Notes under the pieces: generated by a model | What the model was told of the DNA's origin: nothing | Database searches by the model: none | The model's input: only the letters and a program-made list of their open reading frames with translations | Translations under genes and position numbers: made by a program | NCBI GenBank assembly: GCA_017477325.1 | Contig: JAFUWV010000002.1 | Location: 186,001 to 250,000, forward strand | Reading direction: 5' to 3' | DNA: 64,000 nt | Source of the DNA: Paludibacteraceae bacterium | GTDB taxonomy: Bacteria; Bacteroidota; Bacteroidia; Bacteroidales; Paludibacteraceae | In this document: piece after piece, positions 52,949-62,500 of the stretch | How positions within the stretch are numbered: the stretch's first letter is position 1 | Layout of the letters: every line of letters starts with the position of its first letter

Positions 52949-54635
52949 AAACCTTCAGTATCACTCCTTTCCATGCCGGAATCTCTATTTCTATTGCTTC
53001 GGTCGAGTTGAACGGCATATTCTTCAGTTTTTTCCCTGTCAGCAAGTCCTTCATCTCCACCGAAGCCTGCTCTTTCATCTCCAGATACAGGAAGGCTGCC
53101 GGCGGAATCTGTATCTTCACCCGCTCTGTGCGGGCATCGAAGTTGACAGCCACAAGTACAATGTCTTCGCCTGCCTTTCTGAGAAAAGCGTACTGCTTCT
53201 TCTTGTTGAAGCCCTCTTGCTGCACATATTCGAGGTCGAACATCAGACCTTCTCGTATTGCAGGCTCGGTGTTGGCAAGGTTGAGCAGTTTCTTGTAGAA
53301 GTCTCTGAGTTCTTTCTGCTCGTTGTTGAGCAAGGCGCCGTCGTACTTGCCGCTGTTGGTCCAAGCCTGCAGTGACGGTATGGTGCAGTAGTCGAATATG
53401 CTGCTGCGCCCGTCAATGCCCGAGAAGCCTTCGCTCTGCATGCCTGCTTCGCCTGTCTCCTGCCCTGCATATATCATCACAGGGTTTTCACCCAGACATG
53501 TTGCCACTATCATTGCCGGCTCGGCGCAGATGCCTCTTCCGCAGAAGAAACCGCTGGCGATACGCTGTTCGTCGTGGTTCTCAAGGAAATAGAGCATATA
53601 CCGGCGTATGTCCTCCGTGTCTTGCCACTGATGTGTGATACCTTCTGCCACAAAGTCGCGCGAGGTCACGCCGCGCAAGTAGTCGTACATTCCTACTTTG
53701 TCGTACAGGTAGTCGAACTTGCCTTCGAAGATGTATTGTCTGTATAGCGAAGGGTTGTACACTTCGGCTATGAACAGCACATCCGGATATTGCCGCTTCA
53801 CCTCCTGAATCACCCATCCCCAGAACTCCACCGGCACCATCTCTGCCATGTCGCAGCGGAAGCCGTTGATGCCCTTTCCGCACCAGAACAGCAGTATGTC
53901 GCGCATCTTGTCCCATAGTCGGGGGCGGGGGTCAAACTGTTTTTCCATGCCGCCCTGATAGAAGACTCCGTAGTTGAGTTTCACTGTCTCATACCAGTCG
54001 TTTACCGAGGGTGCTGCCGAGAAGCAGTCGTTGCCTGTGGCTTTGGCGGGGAACTCGGTGTAGGCGATGTCGGCGCCTGACGCTTCCTCTTCTTCTGTCA
54101 TCGGCACGCAGAAGTGTTGCCCTGGCAGATAGTAGAAGTCGTTGAGCGGCGAGAAACTCCAGTCGGGGTTGTCGTCCTGCCCTATGTCGTGCACACCTTC
54201 CGGCTTCCGGTCGCTCTTGTATTGTCTTGCTACATGGTTGGGTACGAAGTCGATTATCACCTGCATGCCTGCCTTATGAATTCTGCGGAACAGGGCTTCA
54301 GCCTCCTGCATACGCTCATCCACGTTCTGTGCAAGGTCAGGGTCGATGTCGTAATAGTCTTTGACGGCGTAGGGTGAGCCGGCACGCCCTTTCACTATCA
54401 GCGGGTTGTCTGCTGCTATGCCGTATCGGCTATAGTCGGTCTGTGTCGCGTGTTCCAGTATGCCTGTCAGCCAGATGTGCGTGGCACCCAGTTTGCGCAG
54501 TTCTTTCAGAGCCTTGTCTGTTATGTCGTTCAGTTTGCCGCAGCCGTTCTCCTCCAGGCTGCCGTTGCGCACAGGCTTCTTGGTGTAGTTGCAGAAGGTG
54601 CGCGGCAAGAGTTGGTAGATTATTGGTTTTTGCAT
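52947..54635 (-). CDS. GH13 alpha-amylase-family glycosidase
   Basis: The 562-aa protein has no signal peptide when started at ATG 54633-54635 (MQKPIIYQLLPRTF), so it should be cytoplasmic. The GH13 barrel shows DFVPNHVAR (129-137), nucleophile D262 in GFRCDMAEM, acid/base E291 in LFIAEVYNP and D355 in FLENHDEQRIA, followed by a C-terminal beta domain. The frame extends upstream to 54812, but that part is promoter and repeat sequence. Substrate is an alpha-glucan or oligosaccharide; the exact one cannot be told. A perfect inverted repeat sits at its predicted transcription start. The four-helix-bundle, ubiA and maf genes follow on the same strand and may be read from this promoter. Confidence 0.88.
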   Translation of the reverse strand: MQKPIIYQLLPRTFCNYTKKPVRNGSLEENGCGKLNDITDKALKELRKLGATHIWLTGILEHATQTDYSRYGIAADNPLIVKGRAGSPYAVKDYYDIDPDLAQNVDERMQEAEALFRRIHKAGMQVIIDFVPNHVARQYKSDRKPEGVHDIGQDDNPDWSFSPLNDFYYLPGQHFCVPMTEEEEASGADIAYTEFPAKATGNDCFSAAPSVNDWYETVKLNYGVFYQGGMEKQFDPRPRLWDKMRDILLFWCGKGINGFRCDMAEMVPVEFWGWVIQEVKRQYPDVLFIAEVYNPSLYRQYIFEGKFDYLYDKVGMYDYLRGVTSRDFVAEGITHQWQDTEDIRRYMLYFLENHDEQRIASGFFCGRGICAEPAMIVATCLGENPVMIYAGQETGEAGMQSEGFSGIDGRSSIFDYCTIPSLQAWTNSGKYDGALLNNEQKELRDFYKKLLNLANTEPAIREGLMFDLEYVQQEGFNKKKQYAFLRKAGEDIVLVAVNFDARTERVKIQIPPAAFLYLEMKEQASVEMKDLLTGKKLKNMPFNSTEAIEIEIPAWKGVILKV

Positions 54636-54660
54636 TATATGATTGTGTTTTTTCGTGGCT

Positions 54661-54682
54661 AGAGTAGTTGGAATACTACTCT
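54661..54682 (-). promoter_or_regulatory. Inverted repeat at the amylase transcription start (candidate operator)
   Basis: AGAGTAGT-N6-ACTACTCT, a perfect 8-bp inverted repeat directly downstream of the -7 box at 54684-54691; well placed to bind a repressor, or to form a 5' mRNA hairpin. Confidence 0.5.
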
Positions 54683-54683
54683 G

Positions 54684-54691
54684 CAAAGGTA
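54684..54691 (-). promoter_or_regulatory. Amylase gene -7 box
   Basis: Minus strand TACCTTTG, about 50 nt before the ATG. No clear TTTG at the expected -33 distance. Confidence 0.5.
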
Positions 54692-54740
54692 CAAATAATA
54701 GTTGGAATAAAAAAATAATGAAGGATGAAAAATGAAGAAT

Positions 54741-54956
54741 AATCTGCGCTATTTGCGCGGACAAAAGATAATCTCCGTGTTCTCCGTGGTAAAAGGAATA
54801 GTAGCAAATCAAATATGAATCTGCGTTATCTGCGCGAGAAAAGTAATCTGCGTCAATTCAGGCAACGAAAGAAAATCTCAGTGTTCTCCGTGGTAAAAGG
54901 GGATAGAGTGGCAAAGCAAATATGAATCTGCGTTATCTGCGCGAGAATACGTAATC
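54741..54956. repeat. Two ~80-bp direct repeats, dispersed family
   Basis: Copies at about 54769-54848 and 54873-54956 share GTGTTCTCCGTGGTAAAAGG and AATATGAATCTGCGTTATCT then GCGCGAGAA; a partial copy lies at 54741-54768. The CTGCGTTATCTGCGCGAGAA part recurs inverted at 19.54-19.67 kb. The rest of the 54636-55178 gap holds no convincing ORF. Confidence 0.85.
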
Positions 54957-55083
54957 CAATTTTAACAAAAACACTTTTTTTCACCCATACCCCCAAGCCG
55001 TCGGTAAGCATACTCTAAGCATAGTGTTTGCTCACTCTATTTTTGACAAAAAGTCGCTTTTTTAAGAAAAAAGGTACTATTTA

Positions 55084-55115
55084 TTTGCATAAACAAACAA
55101 AAATTTCTATCTTTG
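55084..55115 (+). promoter_or_regulatory. Promoter of the 55.2-kb exported protein
   Basis: TTTG (55084-55087), 20-nt spacer, TATCTTTG (55108-55115); leader about 60 nt. Confidence 0.75.
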
Positions 55116-55178
55116 CCTGCTTTTTGCAGAGATAGCACCTTAGCGAAGGAATCTGCATACCATGAGAGAAACACAACC

Positions 55179-55646
55179 ATGAGAAAAACACTACTAATCA
55201 ACTGTCTGTTGCTGTTGTCTGTAGTATTATTCGGGCAACAGGTCATTTCAAATAACGCTTTATCTTCACAGCGTCAGCGGCACTCGGGTGTCTGCTCCCC
55301 GCTTATCTATGCCCCCGGCGCACAGTCTGTGCAATCGTCCGTGGGTGTGACTCCTTTATATTCTTCTTCCGATTATTCTGCTCTGCCTTCTGTCTCACCC
55401 AAGAGCGGCAGAATGGCGTCTGTGATATATACTCCGTTTGCAGGGAGTGTAAATCAGGGCGTGATGAAGCGCAGAGCCGACAGCGATGATGACGATGATG
55501 ACGACCTGCCCGGTGTAACTCCCGGTGACCCCGGCACACAGTCACAGAATTTCCCTCTCGGCGATGGCTGGGTAATGCTACTGTTTGCTGCGCTGATGAT
55601 GGTTGTAATAAAAAGAAAAAGAACAATAATCAATATCCCCAAGTAA
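55179..55646 (+). CDS. Small exported protein with C-terminal sorting-like tail
   Basis: The 155-aa product has a signal peptide (1-19), a Ser-rich mature part, a run of seven aspartates (103-109), a Pro/Gly linker, then a tripartite end: PLGDG (126-130), a hydrophobic helix (131-144) and KRKR (145-148). The motif-helix-basic order resembles C-terminal sorting signals such as the PID-CTERM type of Bacteroidota, but the exact class is not certain. The frame opens earlier at 55113, inside the promoter box, so the ATG at 55179 is the start. Function unknown. A CTAGAA nonamer array starts 4 nt after its stop. Confidence 0.75.
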   Translation: MRKTLLINCLLLLSVVLFGQQVISNNALSSQRQRHSGVCSPLIYAPGAQSVQSSVGVTPLYSSSDYSALPSVSPKSGRMASVIYTPFAGSVNQGVMKRRADSDDDDDDDLPGVTPGDPGTQSQNFPLGDGWVMLLFAALMMVVIKRKRTIINIPK

Positions 55647-55650
55647 AAAA

Positions 55651-55713
55651 TACCAGAATATCTAGAACTACTAGAAAGACTAGAACTACTAGAAAATCTA
55701 GAACTACTATAAA
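55651..55713 (+). repeat. Nonamer array, CTAGAANNN family, upstream of second four-helix-bundle gene
   Basis: Seven units in 9-bp register (NNCTAGAAN), for example ATCTAGAAC, TACTAGAAA, GACTAGAAC; the hexamer CTAGAA is constant and the three bases between hexamers vary. Confidence 0.92.
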
Positions 55714-55744
55714 TCACTAACAACCCCCTAATATCTCTCCTGTT

Positions 55745-56305
55745 ATGGCAAAACTCAATGAAGACGGTTTCTTGGAGTATGAAGATGGCTACACGAAGTT
55801 GTACTTCTATCGCAAGGCACTTGTTCTTTACGATATGACCTTTTTCTTCAAAGACCATTATCTTCAGCGAGGAGACCGCACACAAGACCAGATGGAGCAG
55901 GCGGCGAGGTCAGGCAAGCAGAATATAGTGGAGGGGATGGTGGATGGGATGACCAGTAAGGAGATGTTTCTCAAGCTGTTGAATACTTCAAGAGGCAGTC
56001 TTAGAGAACTTCGAGAGGATTATGAAGATTATCTTCGGGTGCATGGGTTGCAGATATGGGATAAGCAGCATCCGCGATATACGAGAATGGTGCAGTATTG
56101 CTATCATCACCACGAGTTGGAGGATTACCGACGCTATTTTGAGCGGCTGTCGGAGGAGGAGTTTTGCAACTTGGCCCTCACCTTGTGTCATCAGTCAGAC
56201 CGCGGGATAGTGAAGTATATGGCAAAAGTGGAAAAAGAGTTCTTGGAGAGCGGTGGTATCCGCGAGCAGATGTCTCAAGCCCGCCGTGGAAAACGAGGAT
56301 TCTAA
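55745..56305 (+). CDS. Four-helix-bundle protein with C-terminal suffix domain
   Basis: The 186-aa protein shares the IVP/S23 core with the 52.5-kb gene: AARSGKQNIVEGMVDGMTSK (53-72) against AASGSIMDNIAEGFEREGNK, and TSRGSLRELREDY (81-93) against AKGSCAEVQSQI. It adds a C-terminal part with MVQYCYHHHELEDYRRYF and a Cys-containing end (four helix bundle suffix type), and a basic tail. No promoter is visible directly upstream, only a CTAGAANNN array; a longer array of the same family follows the stop. Function unknown; nucleic acid binding is likely from the family and basic charge. Confidence 0.85.
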   Translation: MAKLNEDGFLEYEDGYTKLYFYRKALVLYDMTFFFKDHYLQRGDRTQDQMEQAARSGKQNIVEGMVDGMTSKEMFLKLLNTSRGSLRELREDYEDYLRVHGLQIWDKQHPRYTRMVQYCYHHHELEDYRRYFERLSEEEFCNLALTLCHQSDRGIVKYMAKVEKEFLESGGIREQMSQARRGKRGF

Positions 56306-56341
56306 ACCTAACAATCAATAAGAAACTCATAAAACTATAAT

Positions 56342-56467
56342 AATCCAAAACCACTAGAAAATCCAGAACTTCTAGAACTTCTAGAACCTCTAGAACCTCT
56401 AGAACTACTAGAACCACTAAAACTTCTATAACCACTAAAACCACAAGAAACTCTATAACTTATAAAA
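56342..56467 (+). repeat. Nonamer array, CTAGAANNN family, downstream of second four-helix-bundle gene
   Basis: Fourteen units in 9-bp register (NNNCTAGAA), core CTTCTAGAA, CTTCTAGAA, CCTCTAGAA, CCTCTAGAA, CTACTAGAA, decaying at the ends to CTAAAA and CTATAA. Degenerate units can be followed back to the stop codon at 56305. Confidence 0.92.
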
Positions 56468-56542
56468 TATCCCCCACCTCATCATACGAACACAACTAAA
56501 CACACAACATATATGAAAACTCTATATCATACAGCACCGCAT

Positions 56543-59500
56543 ATGAAAACTCTCAACCTGACTCTCAGCCTAAGTCTCAAATCCCTCCTCCTCACCGCCA
56601 CCCTCCTCCTCACCTGTGTGGGAGAAGTGTGGGGAGGAGATTATCAACAACAAGGAACCAATGCCGGTTGGTGGAGTGATGGGGGTCTTTCTTTCAATTG
56701 GACAAAAAATGCGACCACCAGTACAACGACTCTTAATTATAGTGGAATAGGAAGTGGAGGAAATCTCGGTGATATCACGACAGCTCTAACTTTAACAAAA
56801 ACCACAGTAAAATTTTGGAGAACTAGTGGAAGTGGTAATATTTGTGGATCTACAGTATGGTGGGAGCTCTTCAAAGAATCAAATAGTATTGAATCCGGTT
56901 CATACGATCCTGCCACATGGGGTAGCTGGGATGGAAGTAATAACACAATGACAAATACTACATCTATTGATTTTTATTCAAAGACAACTGGTCCAGGTAA
57001 TTATACCATAAAAATATATGCAAAATTAACTGGAGGAGCTAATAGCAGTAGCTCATGTAATGACAATTTTTGGTATAATAACAATAACACAGGCACTTAT
57101 AGCATTACATTTACTATTCCTTCTAAGAATCTCACGGTTGCAGGTGCTGCTAATGGAAATACAGTATCTGGTAGTGTTACAGGTATAGTAAAAGGTACAG
57201 CATATCCTATTACAGCAACCCCAACTACCGGATATTCTTTTGGTGGTTGGACTGCTACATCTGGTGGAAGTTCTATCACAATAGCAAATTCTTCATCGGC
57301 TTCTACAAGTGTAACCTTTAATAACTACTCTAATGATGCTACTGTTACAGCACGCTTCAAAGCCGACTCCTACACCGTCACTCTGAATACAAATAGTGGC
57401 ACCATCAATGCAGACAATGTTACAAGTTATACTTATGGTGTTGGGGCAACACTCCCGACAGATGTAACACGCACAGGATACATGTTTGGCGGATGGTATG
57501 ATAATGACACTTTCACCGGTTCACCGGTAACCACTATCAGCACTACAGCTACCGGCAACAAAACATACTACGCCAAATGGACAGAGATAACCATTACAGA
57601 TGTTACTGTTTATCCTTCAAGTGGAGGCACAGGCAATCAAACTATGACTGTTAAATTCAAGACAAATGCACCTCGTAATAGTGGTTATTATTATAGAATA
57701 GCTGAGTTTGGTGGCGTAAATTCAGGCACTATAGGAGGTGGATTTTATATTAATGGAGTGGTTATTGGTACTGATAATACAGGTGATGCATCAACACTTA
57801 TTACCGTAAGTCCGTTCACACCTTATTTTGGCACTTCGGGAGTATATACTGCTGCTATTGAAATATACACCGATGGGCCTGTAACTGTTCAAAAAACGTA
57901 CAATTTTACCTATGGTGCAGGCAATTATTACACGGTTTCTTTCAATATGAATGGTCATGGTTCTGCCGTTTCTTCTCAAAGTGTTTTGAGTGGTGCAACT
58001 GCCACTCGACCTTCTCCTGACCCAACTGCCACAGGTTATACCTTTGGTGGATGGTATCAAGAGGCAGCATGTACTAATGTGTGGAACTTTAGTACAGCAA
58101 TAACTGCAGCACGTACATTGTTTGCAAAGTGGACTCCTAAAACAACCACTATCACTCTTGACAGACAAAGCGGTACCGGAGGTTCTTCTTCTGTAACTGC
58201 CACCTATGATGCCGCAATGCCTTCTGCCACTATGCCAACGAGAACTAACTATACTTTTGCGGGTTACTGGTCAGGAGAGAATGGCACAGGAACAAAATAC
58301 TACAATGCAGATGGTTCAAGCGCTCACACTTGGAACTACGAAGATGCAACCAAAACCCTATACGCATACTGGACAGAAAATACCTATACAGTCAATGTTG
58401 CATTGAGTGATGCATCTCAATCAGATGGTACAACTGCTCCCAACGGAGATGTACAAGTGGGTGCAGTTACTCCTGTTCAAATAACAGCTCCTATGCCCAG
58501 AACAGGTTATCTTAGTACAGGTCAGTGGACTGCTACCGGAGGGGTAGTATTGGCGTCAACAACAGATAATCCCACGACTATTACTGCTACAAGTGCAGGT
58601 ACTGTTCGTTGGACATTTGATGAGAACCTCACATCAAATTGTGTATTAAAAGGGTCATTTAATAGTTGGGGAGATGGAATCGCGATGACCAAACATGCAG
58701 GTGAAAGCACTGGTACTATAGTATATTGCACAAAAGAATTTACGGCTTCATCTTCTGCTATTCAAATAAAGATAATGGAAGGCGAAACATGGTTTGGTGC
58801 TCAAGACTCAAATAACTCTTTGACGAAAAACACAGGTAGTAGTTTCAGTAATATTTGGACTTTAACTTCTACTAATGGGGGAAACAATATTAATTTTTAT
58901 CCGTCCGTAACAGGTACATATACTTTTAAGTATGACTATTCAACCCACAAATTGCAAGTATATTATCCTGTAGTATATCAGTTGCAAGTATATAGTGCTT
59001 CACCTGCTGATGTTACAAATACCAACAACTTCGATTGGGATTCTCATGTTGGGAATGTATATTCGAAAACTCTTTCTCTTAATGCGAATACTACATACGA
59101 GTTCAAATGCGTGGTGTATTCCGATTTTTACGGCAATACAGGAACGATGACCTCTACCAGCAGTTCTAATTGGGATATGAGTATCAATGTCGCAAATTGT
59201 AAGATTACAACAACCGTTGCAGGTAATTATAAGTTTGACTTTACTTATACAGGTAGCGGAAATGGAGATACTAAACGACTGACAGTGACATATCCTAAAA
59301 ATAAAATACTTTCATGTGAGGCTAACTCATGGGCTCAATCAAATAATTCCACTGGAAAAATAGGGAGTGCATACTATTGGGATGTTACCCTTCCTGCTGA
59401 TAATCTGCAAGAATTTAAAATAATAGACAATTCCGTCTGGTATGGTGCTGCTTCTGCAGGTTCTTTAATAATGACTTCTTCTGATTGTAGCAGTAAGACA

Positions 59501-62500
59501 CTTACTGCTAATGGTATGAATGCAAAAATTGCGACAACCACTAATGCCACATATAGAATATTGTATGATACTATTTCTAAACAGGTGTCTGTTACTTATC
59601 CAACTATTCCTGCAATGACAGGTTCACTGCTTTTTGCATGGGATGTACAACGAGGTCCCGGAAACGGAACAAGCGCAAGTCCTTACGAAGTATTCCAAGG
59701 ACAAACTATACAGTACTTTAAGTTTACGCATAATTCTCATCCTACTATTGATTCTCACTTTAAACGTAGATTTTTGTTGGATGGAGTTGAAGTTATTGCC
59801 CCAGAAACACCTGCCGCAGTATCTCCTTTGAAATATAATTATTCTAATGGAGCAGAAAATACTTTAGGTGACCACACAGTAACATTAGAGGTTTACTATG
59901 AATATGGACCTGAGGGTTATAAAGTTAAAGGAACGGCACAAACATCTACCATATATTATAAGGTAGTACCAGCACCTATAGCTACAATAACAAGTGATTT
60001 GCTTGAGGTTGCAATTGGTGATAAATTCAACTTGACGGCCTCCTTATCAACTACTCTAAATAGCTCAAACCCTTATAATTTCTATAAGGATGGTGTCGGG
60101 CAACCGGTACAAAATTCTAATCGATTATTAAATTTAATATATTATACTGCAGGTACACATAATTACTATGTTGTTATAACTGACTATTGGGGGAATACTT
60201 GGATGTCTCCCACCATATATGTTAATGTCTATGACCCTGCCAACTCTATTGTTGTTCGCTTCAATACAAGTGAAGTGGTGTCCACCACAAGTGGCAATGC
60301 TTGGGGAACAGGAATGAAAGTGCATTATTGGGGTGCAAACCAAAGCGGTGCGGATGTATCTGCAACAGCCGAAGGTGACAACTGGTACTCGGCTGTTGTT
60401 CCTCTATGTACAGATGGTAAAGTAAGCATTCAAGCCACAGCAACTACTCCCGGAGGGAATAACGATATGCGCACTGCAAACATTGAGAATGTCAACGAGT
60501 CGGGCTGTTATATAGTAAAAGTTACAAAGGATGGTCAGGATCATCGTCTATGGGAGAAGACTGAAGACTGCCAACTGTATTATGCTGTTGAGTCAACGGT
60601 AGGTACGAACAAGTACTATTCCAACCGTGTGCACAAAGATGGTGCAGACCTGTCGTTCTATGCCAACACTGCGGGTACTCTTAACCTTGTACGCCACAAT
60701 AACGGCGAAGGGTGGGAAATAATAAAGTCATTAACTCCTTCCTTCTCTAAAGATTCTGTTTATACATCTACTTTTGTTAAGAATACATTAGGAATAGGGA
60801 CTATGGTAGCATATAGTGGAGCTTATTATCTGTATTCTCCTGCCGTTGCAGCAGGTAAAGAGCATAAAGATGATATGGATAGCACCTTTATTCATTTCGA
60901 TGGAAACGAGGCATATACCGCAAATCCATATAATTATTATTGGGTTGATTGGTTTACAGCCGATGCCAATGTTTCGGCAACTATCGGTAACCATATAAAC
61001 AACAATCTTTCGCAAGCAATAACAGACGAAGGGGGATTCACGAATAGCAAAGTGCCTGCAGGCGGAGCAAATGTTAGATTCGCATACAATCCCAAGACCA
61101 ATTATTTCAGTCGTTCTGCCATAGGTCCTGCAGGCGACCTTACAAAACGTTTCTTGATGCTTTATGACAAAGATGGATTAACAACATTCAAAAGAGTGTA
61201 TGACACAGATGGAACTCTAATTGAAAACCCCACTGATTATGATGCCATAACTTCAAATGCTGCTACGGGTTACTATCGTAATGCTGTATTTAACGATGAT
61301 GGCAACTGGGTTTATGAGATAGACGTGAAGGCAACGAGTGCGTCGCGTGTTATTGCTCACTCATTGTTTAATGGTAATGATTACTATTTGTTCGGAATGG
61401 ATGGAGAGAATCCAAAGGCTGTTCAGTTACATACCGCAGAAGGCACACTGACAATGCGAGTTATCTACGACTTCAAGACGAACAGAATTGTAGCAGGTTG
61501 GGTACCTGATGATGATTACAATGGAACAATCGACCTGAACTCTGCCGTTATCTTCCTTCGTGAAGCAAACAATGATAGTAAACAAGTGAAGCTGACCGGC
61601 AACAATAAGGTTACTAATATAACACAGGTATATACCGTACTTGAACTTAGAAGTACAAATTGGAATACTACAGGTGGTTTCTTCTGGTTCTCACTGCCAT
61701 ATAGTTGCAAAATAGCAGATATGTTTGGACTCGGTGAATATGGAACCGATTGGGTAATACAACGTTATCGTGGTGACCTTCGTGCGCAGAACGGATGGTT
61801 CAAAGAGACGCCCACTTTCTGGCGTAACCTAAAGAAAACAGCTACTCTTGAAGTAAACCGCGGATATGTAGTTTACTTAATGAATAGTCCCACATTCAAG
61901 AGTGACGGCGTGGCACGTTTGTATTTCCCCTCGGAGGTGAGCAAATGGGAATTTGAGCCGAAGGCCGTAACAACAACATTACCATACAACGAATGTACTA
62001 TATGTCAAGGTTGTGAGCAGGATGAGAGTCGCAAAGGTAATAAGGACTACGACCGCACAAAAGAGGATAGTCATTGGTATGTGGCGGGTGTGCCTGCTTT
62101 CCAAAATTGTACAATAAGTGCTCATAGTGCTACTATTAAAAACGACAATGTACTTAATATGAGCGGGGAAAATCCGTTGTACTATTACGAGTGGAATTAT
62201 AATAGCGGTTCACCAACATACACCCCTCGTTCTTCAGTTGGAACCGAGTTCAAGTCAACATTTGCATATATGTTCCAATATGCAGGCAATATAACATGGG
62301 TAAGTACCACCGGCATTTCTGCCTCTACACCATCAGGCATAGCAGCAAGACGAGTTGCTGATGAAGAGGGCGTAGTTGAAGAGATGACATTGCAATTGAC
62401 CAACGGAGAAGATGTGTTTGACCACGCATATATAACTCTCAATGACATTGCGACCTCAGACTATGACTTGAATCTTGATCTAAGCAAGATAATGAATGAT

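Noticed and set aside
52862..52960. Nonamer arrays considered as a CRISPR array
   Set aside because: Period is 9 bp, with no 20-40 bp spacers and no cas genes in the window.
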